Below are positions 21,560-34,060 of a DNA stretch of 64,000 nucleotides, piece after piece. The stretch's first letter is position 1. Each line of letters begins with the position of its first letter. The stretch is from Cymbidium sinense. Its lineage: Eukaryota > Streptophyta > Magnoliopsida > Asparagales > Orchidaceae. The DNA lies in the NCBI GenBank assembly GCA_021442155.1, contig CM038229.1, positions 97,124,271 to 97,188,270 of the forward strand, read 5' to 3'. The position numbers were made by a program, and so were the translations under genes. A model generated the notes under the pieces. It was not told where the DNA came from. It saw only the letters and a program-made list of their open reading frames with translations, and did no database searches.

Positions 21560-24500
21560 GATGACTTTTTTATAGATATTTTGTATTTATTTATTTATTT
21601 TTTTGCTTCTTGGTGTAGCTTAGTATTTTCTTCATGCTTATGTTTCATCATGCTATCACTTGTGTTCTTATATGCATTTTCTCGATTGTTTGACAGGATA
21701 ATGTTTAGTTGGACGAGACGATGGCTTGTCATCTACGAGCCTAGTGAGGAGCTCATTTGATCCGGATTGATATGCACGATCATCGAGGAGATCGATATCA
21801 TATATAAGATTGAGCGATGGCACGTTGAGAGAATGTGATATTTACTAGGGTTTCTTTGCACTATTCTCCATACTTCTTGACTATACTTTGGATTCATTTA
21901 CTTTTCGGGATCCCGCAAATTGGGTGAGTAGCATCAAGCTAAAATGCGGGACTACAATCTTCTTGATAGCATAGTAGATCGTTAGTTACGGTATTGTGAT
22001 ATATTATAGCTTGCTAGATAGTGTTGATCAAAAAGGAGAGTCATTATTGAGCCATCATCCGCTACGCCTAGCTCATCGATTGGCTTTGAGATTCGTGGGT
22101 GATTTCTACCCTTCAATGTGGCTATGTTACTTGGGCTAGATACATTTTATGGACGCAGGATACTCTACGAACAACCGGGCATATATGAGGCGCTTTACGG
22201 TCTATGTTTGATTTTGATGGCATTCTTCCCGGGCTCACTCAGAAGTGAGTTTTAGGATACGGGCCACAATATATGTTGGATATGCCAAGGAGTTGACAGC
22301 TTATGCTTTGAGACTTATAGTATCATGTCTCCCGATTGGGCTACCACTATGAGGAGTGTGTTCCTTCTAACGAGGTACTATTCCAGCGACAACCTTGATG
22401 GTGATCGACGAGGTAGCCGGCCATCCATTTACATTGATCTTCTTGAGCCATTATCATTAGACCATCATAGCTTTTGAGTATTTTAGATGTTCACGAGTTA
22501 CACTTCTAGCAGTACATGGATTTAGAGTTTCTTATAGAGCACACTCACTGGAGTGCATCGCTATGTGATCAATTTTGGATTAGGAGTGTCGGATAGTAGT
22601 AATTTATCCGAGGATGCCTTCTTTACTAGTTGGACATACTTCTCGGTTATACATGATTTGAGTGAGGACTTATTTTCGAGGGTTCATAGCTACCCGGCTT
22701 TGCATCTTTGTACTCCCAATTCAGAGAGGTCTATACACCGAGCGTTCTACTAGCAACGAGCAAAATTTCACAAGGTGAGTGGATTTCATTAGCCCAGAGT
22801 TCTAGAGTTCACGAGTTCTTGGGGCAATTTTGAGGCATTCATTGGATAGGTGATGTTACATTACCTTGACATTACTTATATGCTTGGATTCACCTTCATA
22901 TACATGGTGAATTTGCTTATTTTGAGTGTCCACCATACTTTTAGAGCGAGGATATCCCATAATTATTCGGAAAGCATCATCTACTTTCAAGAGAGATCGA
23001 TATGTTTGTTCTTCTTTGCACTATAGTTAGTCGAGATTGATTTTGCTAGTCCACCAACAGATACTAGTTTCTCACGACTTGATAGAGATTGACCTTATTG
23101 ATGGCTTCGATGAGAGTGGTAGAGCTTCACCGCTTTACAATTGACAAACATTGAGAGTGGTCGAAAACCTTTTCAGCCTTTCGCCCAGTGGTTGTGTACA
23201 GTTTGGTCGTTATCATTAAAGGTTATCACCAATCGTTGCATGATAGTTCGATTTTCTCGCCATCGCTCATGATGGTCGATCATTCATTCACGGATAGTAG
23301 ATCGGAAGACTAGGATAGTGCCTCTTGAGATATGTTACTATGCTACTTTTGTAGTTTGGCTATACTTACCGAGACTCGATCGGTTCTCATTTTGGATTGC
23401 TCCTGCATAGTTACACAAGGGTCGTTATATACTCATCTTACCAGGTAAGACTATCTTTCGATCCCATGGCGTGAAGTGATGCGAGCATAGAGTGAGATCT
23501 TTGGGAGTTCCTTGAGGTTAGAGGACCCATCGTCACCACCATAAGAGACAACAACACTAGAGGTATAACTAATATCTTTCTCTTTAATACTTTTGTCATC
23601 TCTCTTTTCAATGTCTTTCTTTTTTAATTTGTGAAAGATGTACCGGTGATAAGCCGATTGAGGGCACCTTAGTAGTGTGTGTGGATTATTCTCCTACCCA
23701 TATTGAGGTTCCTTCATTGGCTTGTAGATGTAGATACAATCGCTATGGAGCTTGCTCGAGCGTTGATTGGTCCATGAGTCCACTTCCACGGTGACTTGAC
23801 TCCGATGAGGTGCCATAGGTATCATAGCACTAGATATGCTATTGAGGACTTTAGAGTTGGGTCATTGAGTGTGCTTGTCTTTGATACTATGGCCTCAAAT
23901 TTTGCTACATCTTTTATGGAGTCACTTTTCATTCTGAGCCTTACTCATCCACTACCCGGGAGACTTGAGGTGAGAGACTTTATACCTAGTGGAGCTTTTG
24001 TCAATAGATACTGAGCTACTGAGATAGTGAGGGTCACAAAGGACTTTGACACTTATGATATATTGATTGTTAGATTTACCATGTTCGTACTTTTTTTATT
24101 TTATTCACTCATACTTCTTTACATTTACTTCTTTACCTTACGATTATTTTCATTTATTTTTGTAGTGCTTGAGGTGGGTTATGAGTCGAGATCCACCATC
24201 GATATCCATCCGCACTGATCCACGCAGGGTATGCAAGATTACATTATATTTTGGGAGATGTGATTTTAGGCTTACTCTAGGCTCACTAGAGTCATTAGAT
24301 CATTTCACATCATACACAAATAGTATTCTAGATCTTCTTGCTCGCATTGGTTTGGAGGTGCAGATCTGTACTCGGAGTCTCTTTGTAGAGACATAGAGTT
24401 TCGATCTACCGTGATGAGGTCACTCAAGATCGCTTGCTCCAACACTTCACCAAGAGCTTCAAGAGTAGGTCAAGATCAAAGAGGTCGACCGCACATGATG

Positions 24501-24640
24501 AGTTTGAGAAGAGTTGAGGCTCTTCAAAACTACCGCCAGAGATCGATAGATTCCACTTGAAAGGGACAAGTACTACCGTGATCAATGAGTTGTGGAGGGT
24601 TCTCATGATTGATATCCTCCAAGTCGACTTGTGCGAAAGG
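21560..24640 (+). mobile_element. Unclassified retroelement internal remnant
   Basis: Base composition is more balanced here than in neighbouring DNA, and short plus-strand frames follow one another (22553-22753, 23796-24014, 24169-24396). They encode no peptide that I can place with certainty. The last part, 24015-24640, recurs at 29010-29640. The stretch lies between the LTR-like repeats A and B, where gag and pol of an LTR element would be. It could be an eroded gag-containing region, but without a named motif this stays an inference from position and composition. Confidence 0.4.
24015..24640 (+). repeat. Direct repeat, partner of 29010-29640
   Basis: By eye the two segments align throughout: GATAGTGAGGGTCA at 24023 and 29018, GAGGTGGGTTATGAGT at 24172 and 29166, TTTTGGGAGATGTGATTT at 24250 and 29243, AGAGATCGATAGATTCCACTT at 24536 and 29526. 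The offset is about 4995 bases. The segments end just before LTR-like repeat B in the first case and before unrelated DNA in the second. Confidence 0.8.
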
Positions 24641-24689
24641 TGATAGAAGAGTTCGGCTATAGAGTGGTGTGGGCTCTAAAATTTACCAC

Positions 24690-27237
24690 CAACCTCTCAC
24701 ATTTAAGAGATTGATTTAAGTTTAAGTGGGTAATTTTCTAAAGGTAGATGAGATAGTGATAATACACTACCCCAAGATTTCATCGTCATTTGGTGAGGAC
24801 TTTAGATCCGGTTCTAGGTTTCTTATAGGCACAAACACCTATAGTTAATTAGTCATCTCAATGTCGAGAGAGAACTTTGATTAAGGCTGTCGTTAGATCA
24901 CTAAATGCGGGATGTATAGTAACGGCATGTGGAGTTTAAAATTTAGGATTTATGAGATTCATCATTTTAACTTAACACGGATGGTTGGGGAATGATGATG
25001 TGCCCAATCTAGATTCCATAGTTCCATCATCCTATCATGATCCCTAGTCTACTTAGGAGGAGGTAGTCGACCCAACCGAAGGATCCTTTAGCAATCATGG
25101 GTTGCGTCATACAAGTAATCCTTATAGAAGGTGGTGTTTGTCTAAGGAGACAAGTTTAAGTCCATCTTTCGATAGAAGACTTTTTGCCCTATTAGGTGTA
25201 TCCTATGATTCACATCTCAAGGTACAACCATTGGGGAGCATACGACATTATCATAATATAATGGTAGAATTTGGCGATGACGTCGAGGACTCTAGTATTG
25301 CGCATTATATGTAGAGTTCTTGGTCAAACCACTCTAATAGAGGACACCGGGCTACATCCTAGCATGAGATTGATTGAGAGTGAATATAGAAATACATTTG
25401 ATTTGACATTGGCTCCTTTGTGAACTAGAGTTTTTTTAATTTGTTACCTCGACAAACAATTATGGAAGGTGGATTGGGTTAGATTTTGCTTTAAGTATTT
25501 AAGGATTGAATTTTATTTAAACATTAATAGCTTAGTGATATATTTGATTTCATATTTGGATTAGTACTTAATTTAAATTAATTTAATCTAAAATTAAAAT
25601 CACATTTTGATGGAAGTATCCCATCGGTTGAAATCTCCATTCAATCATTATCGTAAATGAGTCAATCATTTAGTTTATTATTTGATTGACTCATTAATTT
25701 AATAATAGAAGATCAGATCAATATTTATACTTTAAGAATTTTTAATTTTAGATTATCAAATATAAATATCTTGGATATTTTGGTAAAATGACCTCTTAGG
25801 TTGATATATTTAATCAACTTAGCCATCATTGAGATATATGTATTATTTTGCTCTTTAAGATCCTATCGACTCTATTAATTTAATAATAGAGGATTAGATC
25901 TACTATCATATGACAGTTAGCTTCTTAGATATTTTATTAAGTTGAAAATATTATAATAACATCATTAGATTTTGTTTTGTTAACACTTACCAAGACCGGA
26001 AGCAACCTACACAACATCCTCGACACTAAGTTTAAGCATTCAACATTGTGGCATCTGGTATATTTGAATGCTTGCATAAATCAAAACACTTGAATAGTCT
26101 ATAAAATTGCTTGAAAGAACTCATTTTATTCAAGTATTTGCATATATTTTGAAGGCGTAGATTCACACAATGATTTGTGCGACTTCAAAAGAATTCATTG
26201 AATCAATGGAATGTGATATTCGAGTTGATTCCTCCTCTTTTGAAGGTTCTTTACTCGGATTTTTTTTTGTAACCAACTATTTAATATATATCATTATTTT
26301 TATAGTTGATCAACTAATGAAGTCTTTAATTTTTATGATTAATTATTTAATGGATTTCTATATTTTATAAAACACAATTAAAATTTTCACATTTGCAAAT
26401 ACACAAATTTGTACTATGCATGAAGGTGCATTGTCTCTTTGGATTGACCACCACCTCACATGATTCCTTCATGCAAGCACTCATTTCAATTAGACACTAC
26501 GGCTAAATCTCAAAGTACTTGCAATGGAGTTGGGTCATATGTCATGGTGTGTATAAGAAGCTTATTAAAGGTCATTTCTATTCATGATCTTCTTAATGGG
26601 TTTGCATAGCTTTCATGATATATTATTAATGAGTCACTTCATTTCATGAAAGACCATTGGATATTCTAAACTCATTTGTAGGCAAATTTATATCATAATC
26701 TTGGGCTCTTTTGGGATTTAACCTTGATATCATAGAATTCCTTCAAGAAAACATTCATTTCAAATAGACATCATTGCCAAATATTAAAGTACTTGAGTTG
26801 AGTTGGATGTTATGTTATGATATGCATGGGAAGCTTATTCAAAACCTCCCATATTCATGACTTCCTTAATGAGTTTTATCATTTTCATAACATATCATTA
26901 ATGGGCTCCTTGATTTCATAATTAATCAATTATTTGATTGAAATTATCATGAGTTATGGTGGAGTCCAAAAAAGGGTTGGTTCATGCCTATAGAAGGATT
27001 TCCTTCTCTTCAAACACATAAGATCACTTGTCTATATATGCTTGTGAATTCTTGCAAGCTCAAAGCATCGAGGAGGTTCTACTTACATCTCAAGCAAAGT
27101 ATTTCAATTCCTTTCATTCATCATTTGTAGGTTAACTTTTCTTGAATTTTAATTTAAGTTTGTTTAAATAAATTATGATGATTTAGATGATCCAATTTTG
27201 TCCTCGTTTGAATCCTTCATAAGTGTCAAATTCTCAT
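24690..27237 (+). repeat. LTR-like direct repeat B
   Basis: Partner of repeat A (see 17100-19912). It contains an internal tandem duplication (26450-26930), a TATA-like TATATATGC at about 27036 in a GTCTATATATGCTTGTGAATTC context, and then, near 27237, TTTTGGCGACCTTCGTCC. That last motif is close to the primer-binding type TGGCG seen after plant gypsy LTRs. Both repeats are therefore followed by a PBS-like motif. This suggests a recombined LTR-internal-LTR-internal arrangement rather than one simple element. The right boundary is uncertain. Confidence 0.5.
26450..26930 (+). repeat. Degenerate tandem duplication inside LTR-like repeat B
   Basis: Two copies about 290 bases apart share, in order, CTTCA(T/A)G(C/A)AA, CATTTCAA(T/A)TAGACA, AAAGTACTTG, GAGTTGG(G/A)T, GAAGCTTATT, ATTCATGA and CATTAATG(A/G)G(T/C). 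The first copy is 26460-26690, the second 26750-26910. Confidence 0.65.
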
Positions 27238-27544
27238 AAAATTTTGGCGACCTTCGTCCACGCATAGGAGGTCACATCAGGGCTGCTCACCATGTAACAA
27301 AGAGCGTGTATGAGTGGTATAACTTATAGCCTAAGTACCTTCCTCCCTACCACTGCTAGAGCGTGCATAGGTCACCTACTCAAAAGAAATCAAATAATTT
27401 TTCTGATTGTACATAAGCATCATGAGTTTTCCCCATCATGCTACAAAGCGCATATAAGTTCATCATGCCAAACATGCTTGGGATTTTAGGAGTATTTAAG
27501 TTTGAAGTTTTTATACACATAAGGGTTAATAGGTACAAATTAAA
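27238..27544. other. Short untranslated-looking stretch before the HIPL fragment
   Basis: It follows the PBS-like motif. No coding signal. It contains two resembling blocks with GCGTGTATGAG and GCGTGCATAGG (27303 and 27360) and a third variant, GCGCATATAAG, at 27445. Confidence 0.35.
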
Positions 27545-28190
27545 TAGGATAAATGCATAATTTTACCCAGAAGACTTTTATTGAGCCAAATTGAAAGGAT
27601 CTCCATCATTCCCACCATCTCTCATTATAAAGTATAAATACCCATCATCAAGTCCAAAAAGAATTTGCCCTCCATGATGCTCAATATGAAAGTCTCATAG
27701 TGAAAATCCTTCTTACTTCCAAAGGTGAAGCGATGTTGCCTCGAAGGTGTTGATGAGGAACCATTGACAATAAACTCAAATAACACCTTGATATCTTCCG
27801 AATAGCTTTCGTGTGTCTTATCACAATTATATGAAATGAAGAAACACCCATTACTAATGAAATTTGGATGGAATGCCAAACTCATTACTCTAAATGCACT
27901 ATCATAATGAACCCTATCAATTGTATCAAGGAAAGAACTTGATTCATTGAAATCTGTTCCTCGATTCTTGGACTGTCACTAGCCAAATCTTGCCCACTTG
28001 GTCTAACAAGAAGATGTGATTTGAGCCATCTAGGTGTGGAACCATACTAAGGTACAATCCATTTCCTATCTTCTTGAGGTAGATACTCTTGGGAGAGCAA
28101 TACATTGTACTATTAGAGGAAGTAGGCGCCCATCAAAGCAAATTGACTCACTATTGGTCGACTCCATGCTCAAGTGTCGGGTATTGCCAA
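27545..28190 (-). pseudogene. HIPL-type glucose/sorbosone dehydrogenase-like gene fragment
   Basis: Read on the minus strand from about 28190, this gives consecutive blocks of the plant Hedgehog-interacting-protein-like family (HIPL), predicted cell-surface proteins with a glucose/sorbosone dehydrogenase-type beta-propeller. In order: SESICFDG (family S-x-C-F-D-G), YLKKIGNGLYLSMVPHLDGS, LLDQVGKIWLVTVQ, then after a frameshift FLDTIDRVHYDSAFRVMSLA, FHPNFISNGCFFISYNCDKT (family A-F-H-P-x-F-x-x-N-G-R-F-F-x-S-F-N-C-D-K), [38 protein letters not shown] and, after another frameshift, KSLLGKIM. The cysteine-rich piece after NCDK is deleted. The N-terminal signal peptide and the C-terminal half of the propeller are missing. 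At least three frame shifts make it non-functional. It lies between retroelement-like sequences, so it is either captured or the stub of a gene destroyed by insertions. Confidence 0.85.
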
Positions 28191-28980
28191 AGATGCGGAA
28201 GATGAAACGATACTCCTACTCAAATTTTGCCTATAAAGAGAAGCGCAAATAGAGTTCCTTATGGATACACCTTTGCATGAATCTAGACTGTGTGAAAAAA
28301 TCTCCAACGACAACTTTCGGCATTTCTGGTTAAAATTATGTTCAAAAAAAACTTAGTCGAGGAAGATAGATGTCTCGTGCAGAGGGCGGCATAAGTACGA
28401 TTCAGGCCAACTTCTTGGAATAGAGGGAAGAGAGAGTTGGGCTTGATTTGCTTAAGAGGGATGGGTGGATGGCTTGTTTGATCACTCAATCGAGGAGTGA
28501 TCGAAGAGGCCGTATTTCGTGTGATTGGCTGCAACAAAGCATTGATCAATGTAGCAAAAGGGAGAGGAGGTGCTGGATGACGGCGAGAGGGAGATCGAGA
28601 GGGATCTCAACGTGAAAGATAGGGATGAACGAGAGGTCTATTCGGCTTATTGAGTATGACCTTTAGAACCTACGAGTCTTTGACTTAAAAGTGGATGGGT
28701 GGTTTGGTCGTCAATGAATGGGGGCTATTTCATTGGGCCTTTTCTTGTGTCTTGTTGAGTGAGGCGTCGGAACTCAACCATTTGTGGGCTTATAAAGTTT
28801 GACCTTTAAACTCATTTGTGTCCTAGACTTTAGGATGTAGAGGTCTTAATTGATTGAAGCATTTGAAATTATGAGTTCTTTTAACTTGCTCTTCAATTTG
28901 ACAAATCTAGGAGACAAACTTTTGATATGTTTAGAGCTATCTTTTCATGTAGAAATATATTCTTTTGTTCTTGTAAGAGC
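28191..28980 (-). other. GC-richer region upstream of the HIPL fragment, no gene recognised
   Basis: On the minus strand a 88-codon frame (28549-28283) and CpG-containing DNA up to about 28640 precede the HIPL piece, as a 5' exon and leader would. The N-terminal HIPL sequence that should lie here is not recognisable, so it may be foreign. 28640-28980 shows no coding signal. Confidence 0.35.
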
Positions 28981-29009
28981 GCAACTTTAACAATAATAAT
29001 TATAGATAT

Positions 29010-29640
29010 ATCCGGATAGTGAGGGTCATGGAGGACTTTGAAACTTATGATATCGATTGATCAAATTCACCATGTTCATGTACTTTATTTTATTTTATTT
29101 ACTCACACTTTTTTTTTTACGCTTTATCTTATCTTGATTATTTTCATTTATTTCTTCCAGTTCACGAGGTGGGTTATGAGTTTGGATCCACCACCAATAT
29201 CCATCTACACGATCCACGTGGGGGTATGCAGATTACAACCTAATTTTGGGAGATGTGATTTCTAGGCTTATTCCGGGCTCTCTAGAGTCACTAGATCATT
29301 TTACATCATACATGAACAACATTCTAGATCTTCTAGCTCACACTAGTTTAGAAAGCGAGGATCTCAAGTAATGGGAGTCTCTTTGTAGAGATGCGAGTTT
29401 CCATCGGATGAGGTCACTTTCGTCCGCTCAAGCACTTCCAGCGTTTGAAGCGGGCCGATCCGTAGAGAGGTTCGATTTGGCACATGATGAGTTTAAGAAG
29501 AGTTCTAAGGCTCTTCGACTTTTCGCTAGAGATCGATAGATTCCACTTTAGAGTTAGGCAGGCACTAGGATCAAGGAGTTGTGGAGGGTTCTCACAAGCG
29601 TGATATCTTGCGTGCTAGACTTGCAAGGCGAGTAAGATAG
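29010..29640 (+). repeat. Direct repeat, partner of 24015-24640
   Basis: Second copy of the segment described at 24015. It begins shortly after the HIPL-containing stretch and ends at about 29640, where the similarity stops. An LTR B equivalent does not follow. Confidence 0.8.
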
Positions 29641-30420
29641 GAAAGCTCAAACTATAGAGTGGAAGCGACACCAGATTCTCCATTGGTATTGTGGATCTAA
29701 GGCTTTGACCAAAGTCAGAGGCATTACTGTTGGTTGAGTGAACATGAGTCTTTGAGTTTTTCAACACATCTTCAAGAGCTACAATCTAGGCTTCCATGAT
29801 GTACCTTTTATTTTTATTTTCTTCTTATCGCCATGTATTATTTTATTGTATTAGTGGAGAATTAGTATTCATCTCTTCTTTTGTTTTATCTTGAGACTTC
29901 ATATCTTCATCTTTGCATGTCTTTGAGGTATTTTAAACGGCTTTAGGATAAAGCATCTTCGATAATCTTCTTTATAGTCCATTAGTCGGTTAAGAGAACT
30001 TTTGATTTTGAATCACTTGAATATGTCAAGTCAAGTTAGCTTTAGGCATAATAACTATTGTCATTAAACTAGCGGGGCTCTACCACTCTGCCTTTTCTTA
30101 TGGCTTATTGAGTGAGAAGCGGTCAACAACTCAAATTTGGGATTATTGAGTCGGATCTTGAGTCTTAAACTTGAGCTATAAGCAAACTTGTGCTTCCCCA
30201 ACTTAACAATATCAAATTTCACAAAGTTCAATTCCTCTCACTTGACTTTTAGAACTATTACAAGTATAAAAGATGAATCTTTTAACTATAGAATCATCTT
30301 ATGTTTAGCTTGTTTAAAGATATAATTTTACTATTCAGGATAACTAAAAGTATCTTTAACGTAGGATATTATAGTAATCAAATGGGAATTTTGGCTCAAA
30401 ATACGATGTCTACCGAATTA
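29641..30420. other. Gene-free stretch
   Basis: AT-rich DNA without recognisable coding sequence. Poly-pyrimidine runs near 29810-29830 and 29875-29895. Confidence 0.4.
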
Positions 30421-30828
30421 AAATATATTCAAGGATCTCGTCTTATAACGATGTGAACTAATATGAAACTAAAGAAATGCCCTCTTTCTTAGATGGGGAA
30501 TTCTAAAACACATTTGAAAGAATTTTAAAATGAAATTAAGCAAATACATCAATATTTGAGTTGATATATTTTCTCTTAAGTGAGCTTATCACATAATATT
30601 GATTTCATCTATATATAAAATCAAAATATATTCAAGGATCTCATCTTATAGCACGATGTGAACTAATATGAAACTAAAGAAATGCCCTCTTTCTTAGATG
30701 GGGAATTCTAAAACACATTTGAAGGAATTTTAAAATGAAATTAAGCAAATACATCAATATTTGAGTTGATATATTTTCTCTTAAGAGAGCTTAATACATA
30801 ATATTGATTTCAACTATATATAAAATCT
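30421..30828. repeat. Nearly identical 203-bp tandem duplication
   Basis: 30421-30623 is repeated at 30624-30828 with only a handful of differences that I can see: CTCG against CTCA, ATAACG against ATAGCACG, GAAAGAATT against GAAGGAATT, GTGAGCTTATC against GAGAGCTTAAT. A weaker third start (AGGGATCTCGACAAAGCATGATG) lies at 30930. The duplication is far better preserved than the surrounding elements and must be recent. Confidence 0.9.
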
Positions 30829-31029
30829 AAAATGGCCCCTATGTAGAGGGATTTTCACGGTGATTTTAAAAAATTTTATCATCTATCATCAAAGATTATC
30901 TTTCTTTTCTCTTGATTATATATATTTATATAGGGATCTCGACAAAGCATGATGTCCACCTAAATAAATATATTTTAAAAAAATGCCCTATCTTGGATTT
31001 CTATAGTACCTCAAAATATATTTATCATG

Positions 31030-32110
31030 CATAATACATTTTTTTATTGACCATTAATTGGCGGCATTGGTAATTTGCCATTTAGGTTAATGAGTTAGTA
31101 TGCCCCTCCTCGATACACCTTTTCAATGACAAAAGGCCCTCCCAATTAGACTTAAATTTGCCTCCAATTCTTTGATTATGAATAATTGGTCTTCTTAGCA
31201 CCAAGACCAATTCTCCTTTTGGAATGTTCGAGGCCACATTATATGATTAAATGCCTTAGAAATTTTTGCTTGATAAAATTCCAGATTTTGATGAGCTTGC
31301 AATCTAACTTCATGAAGCGAGTTCCTCCATTCTCAAATGAGCATTTTGATTTTCGGTTAGATTTTATTGGGTTGCTCAAAGTAATGGAAACTCAACCTCA
31401 ATGGTAGGACGCTTGACTCCAAATACCAATGAATAGGAGTAGCTTTAGTTGGTGTCTTGTAGGTAGTTTGATATGCCCATAATGCCTCTATTACTTTAGT
31501 ATGCCATTCTCTCTTAATTTTAGTAAGGATTTTCTTGAGCGACTTGATCAATGTCTTATTGAATGCTTACGCTAAACCATTTTCCCTTAGATTATATATT
31601 GAAGAGTATCAAAAAATTTTTATGTCGATCAACAAATCTATAAATCTTTGTACTTTTGAAAGATGATCCATTATTAAAATTATTCATGACACTCTAAATT
31701 TATAGACCACATTATGCATAAAAAAGTTGATCACTCGATCGGCGGTAACTTCTTTAAATGGGGTAGCTTGACAGAAAAATAATCGATCCTAGGATGAAGT
31801 GGTGACCGGTGATGATAGCGGATCAATTGGTCTAATTACATCTATACCCCATTCAAATGGCTAAGATGCTATTATTGGGTGTAGTGGATTTAGAGGTTGG
31901 TGGATTATGTTCCAATGTACTTGACATTTAGGGCACCTCTTTGCATGATTAATATAGTCTCTCACCATAGATGACCAATAATAATCTATTCTTTTGATCT
32001 TTACTATCATTTTGGGACCTAATTGATGTGCACTAAAAGCCCTTCATGAATTTCAGCCATTACTTCACTAGCTTCATCTATACATCGTATACTTTTGTTC
32101 AAAGGATCTA
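31030..32110 (-). pseudogene. Gypsy integrase remnant
   Basis: From right to left: a zinc-finger part with RIDYYWSSMVRDYI then AKRCPKCQ (about 31990-31900), matching the H-H-C-C region; WPFEWGIDVI (about 31870-31840), holding the first catalytic aspartate of the D,D-35-E core; FKEVTADRVINFF (about 31760-31715); and a decayed second-aspartate area. EALWAYQTTYKTPTKATPIH follows (about 31500-31430), the typical block before the C-terminus, and finally GPFVIEKVYRGGAY (about 31160-31100) with PINGQ (about 31070). Stops and frame changes separate most blocks. It is inactive. Confidence 0.85.
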
Positions 32111-32559
32111 TGATATAAAGTGTTATTGATGAAAGCATAGAGCAATATTCTACTCAATTTGAGCTACTAATGATTTATTATTTAGTAATTTTTCTTCTTT
32201 AAAGTAATCGATGAAAGGTTGCCTCCAATCATGTGGGTCTTCTACTATAAAGGCTTCCCATTACTTTTTTGAAGCAATGTTATGCTTAGCTCTTCTTGAT
32301 ATAACTTATTATTGATTTTGGGAGGATGAGGAGCAACTTGCATCCTGGGTCAAATTTGATAAACCCTCTACCTATGGGGATTGTAACTTTGTTGGCTCTA
32401 AAACTTGTCTAGTAAATATCCCAATCATGACATAATTATTCATAGTTGTCATCTCCTTAGCTAATTTTGTTAAGAAATCTACTTTGCTATTCTTAGATCA
32501 AATGACTGAGTTAGTGTGACATTTGGTATTTATTTCATAAGCTCAAGAACACACTTGTG

Positions 32560-33350
32560 ATAAAAGTTAACTCAAGCTTGTTCATTTTATAAATGCCAAG
32601 TACTTGATTTATAATAAGCATAGAATCATCAAAAATATGCAGGTTTTGAATGCTTATGAAAATAGCTTCTTTGAGACTCACAATGCTTCATACTTAGCTT
32701 CATTATTAGTTCTTGGCTCGATCAACCCATATGACCATCTCATTATATCTCCTTTAGGTGTTATGAAGATGACATCGATGCATGCTCTTGCCCTTGGGAG
32801 ATTTGGAGGGTGGACTGTTTGATTGATGAGGCTCCATCAAAGTACATTTCTCGAATTATTTTCTCTTTCATGAATGAGCATAATTTGCTTGTTAGGCAAA
32901 TCATCATTAAGAGGGTGAGTCTGGGAATTGGATGTGAAAATTTTAAAATTTGTCCCTTCACCTTTCGTGGAACATATGTGATATCAAATTGTAAAAGCAA
33001 TACTACCCATCTTCCTAAATAACGTCAATGTTGGTCTTATCATCAAATACTTCAGATTGATCCTTGAGATGAGAGTAATTTATGAGATAACATGTAATGG
33101 TAGCTCTGCAAAGATCAATGCCAAACAATGCTTCTCAATTAGAGAGTATCTCATTTTTGCTCATATCAACCTTCGACGATATAATAAAGAGCATTCTCTT
33201 TTCCTTCTTCATTATGTTGTGCCAATAGTTGTCCAAGGTCCTCTAATGCCACTGTATATAATAAGAGTCTTCCCCAGAGTAAGCACTACAAGGAATTATG
33301 GATTTAACATATATCTTTTAATGCTATCAAGGCTTCTTGGCACTCCTTAT
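32560..33350 (-). pseudogene. Gypsy RNase H remnant
   Basis: The minus strand gives KKNVSFKWDKECQEALIALK (about 33380-33320), the RT-RNase H connection, and later LLQFDITYVPRKVKGQIL (about 33000-32945), the end of the first RNase H. Then MYFDGASS (about 32850-32825) is followed by VIFITPKGDIMRWSY, GLIEPRTNNEAKYEAL (about 32770-32670) and LHIFDDSMLIINQVLG (about 32640-32595). The YFDGAS...NNEAEYEAL...DS pattern is the extra RNase H domain of plant Tat-type gypsy elements. The catalytic D of FDGA, the E of EAKYEAL and the D of DDS are still readable, but the frame is broken several times. Confidence 0.8.
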
Positions 33351-33429
33351 CCCATTTGAATGAAACATTCTTTTTCATCGACTTTGAAAATGGTTGTGAC
33401 GCCTTCATAGGTTTGATATACATCGATGA

Positions 33430-34060
33430 ATGAATGCGAGCTACCTTGTAAAACTGACGCAAAGTCTTCGATGGAGGCATCTCAACAATGCCTTGATTTT
33501 GCTAGATCGATCTCAATTCCTTTGTGATACAATGTACCCAAGAAATTTTTAGAAGATCAAAATGTATATTTTAGGGATTCATCTTGAGATAATATTTTAT
33601 GATTCTTTTGAACACAATTCTTAATTCTTCAATGTGATTTTCATGACTTAAGCTCTTAACTAATCATCAACATAACATTCTATATTACGGTGAATCACTC
33701 ATCAAAAATGCATCATAGCCCTTTGGTATATAACTCTAGTATTTTTCAAATCAAATGGCATGAATGTGTAGAAATAGATGCCAATAGGTGTTGAAGGATG
33801 TATATCTTTCATCTTCAGTGTCTTCTTGATCGATTATATCCCGATAATCCATCCATAAAAGAAAACATGTCATAGTTGGATGTATTATAAACCAATAATT
33901 CGATATAGAAAGTGGGAAGACATCTTTTGGGCAAGCTTTATTAAGATCCCGAAAGTCGATGGATAGGAATCGACCTTTTTCTTCTTCACGGGCACTATGT
34001 TGGCTATCTAATTAGATACTTTTGCACATATGAATCCCTTCAATTAGCTTTTTTAGTATC
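33430..34060 (-). pseudogene. Gypsy reverse transcriptase remnant
   Basis: GRFLSIDFRDLNKACPKDVF (about 33985-33920) is the unmistakable N-terminal RT signature of plant gypsy elements. After decay come DTEDERYTSFNTYW (about 33830-33785), corresponding to the T-A-F-x-T-P-W-G block, and YQRAMMHFL (about 33735-33710). The YVDD active site is reduced to a degenerate equivalent near 33670. HIEELRIVFKRI and LKMNP (about 33640-33580), FLGTLYHKGIEIDLAK (about 33545-33500) and PPSKTLRQFYKVARIHSSMY (about 33480-33425) complete the fold in order. No frame is open throughout. Confidence 0.85.

Noticed and set aside
28283..28549. 88-codon minus-strand frame as the HIPL N-terminus
   Set aside because: HIPL N-termini have a signal peptide and a cysteine-rich folate-receptor-like domain; this frame shows neither.
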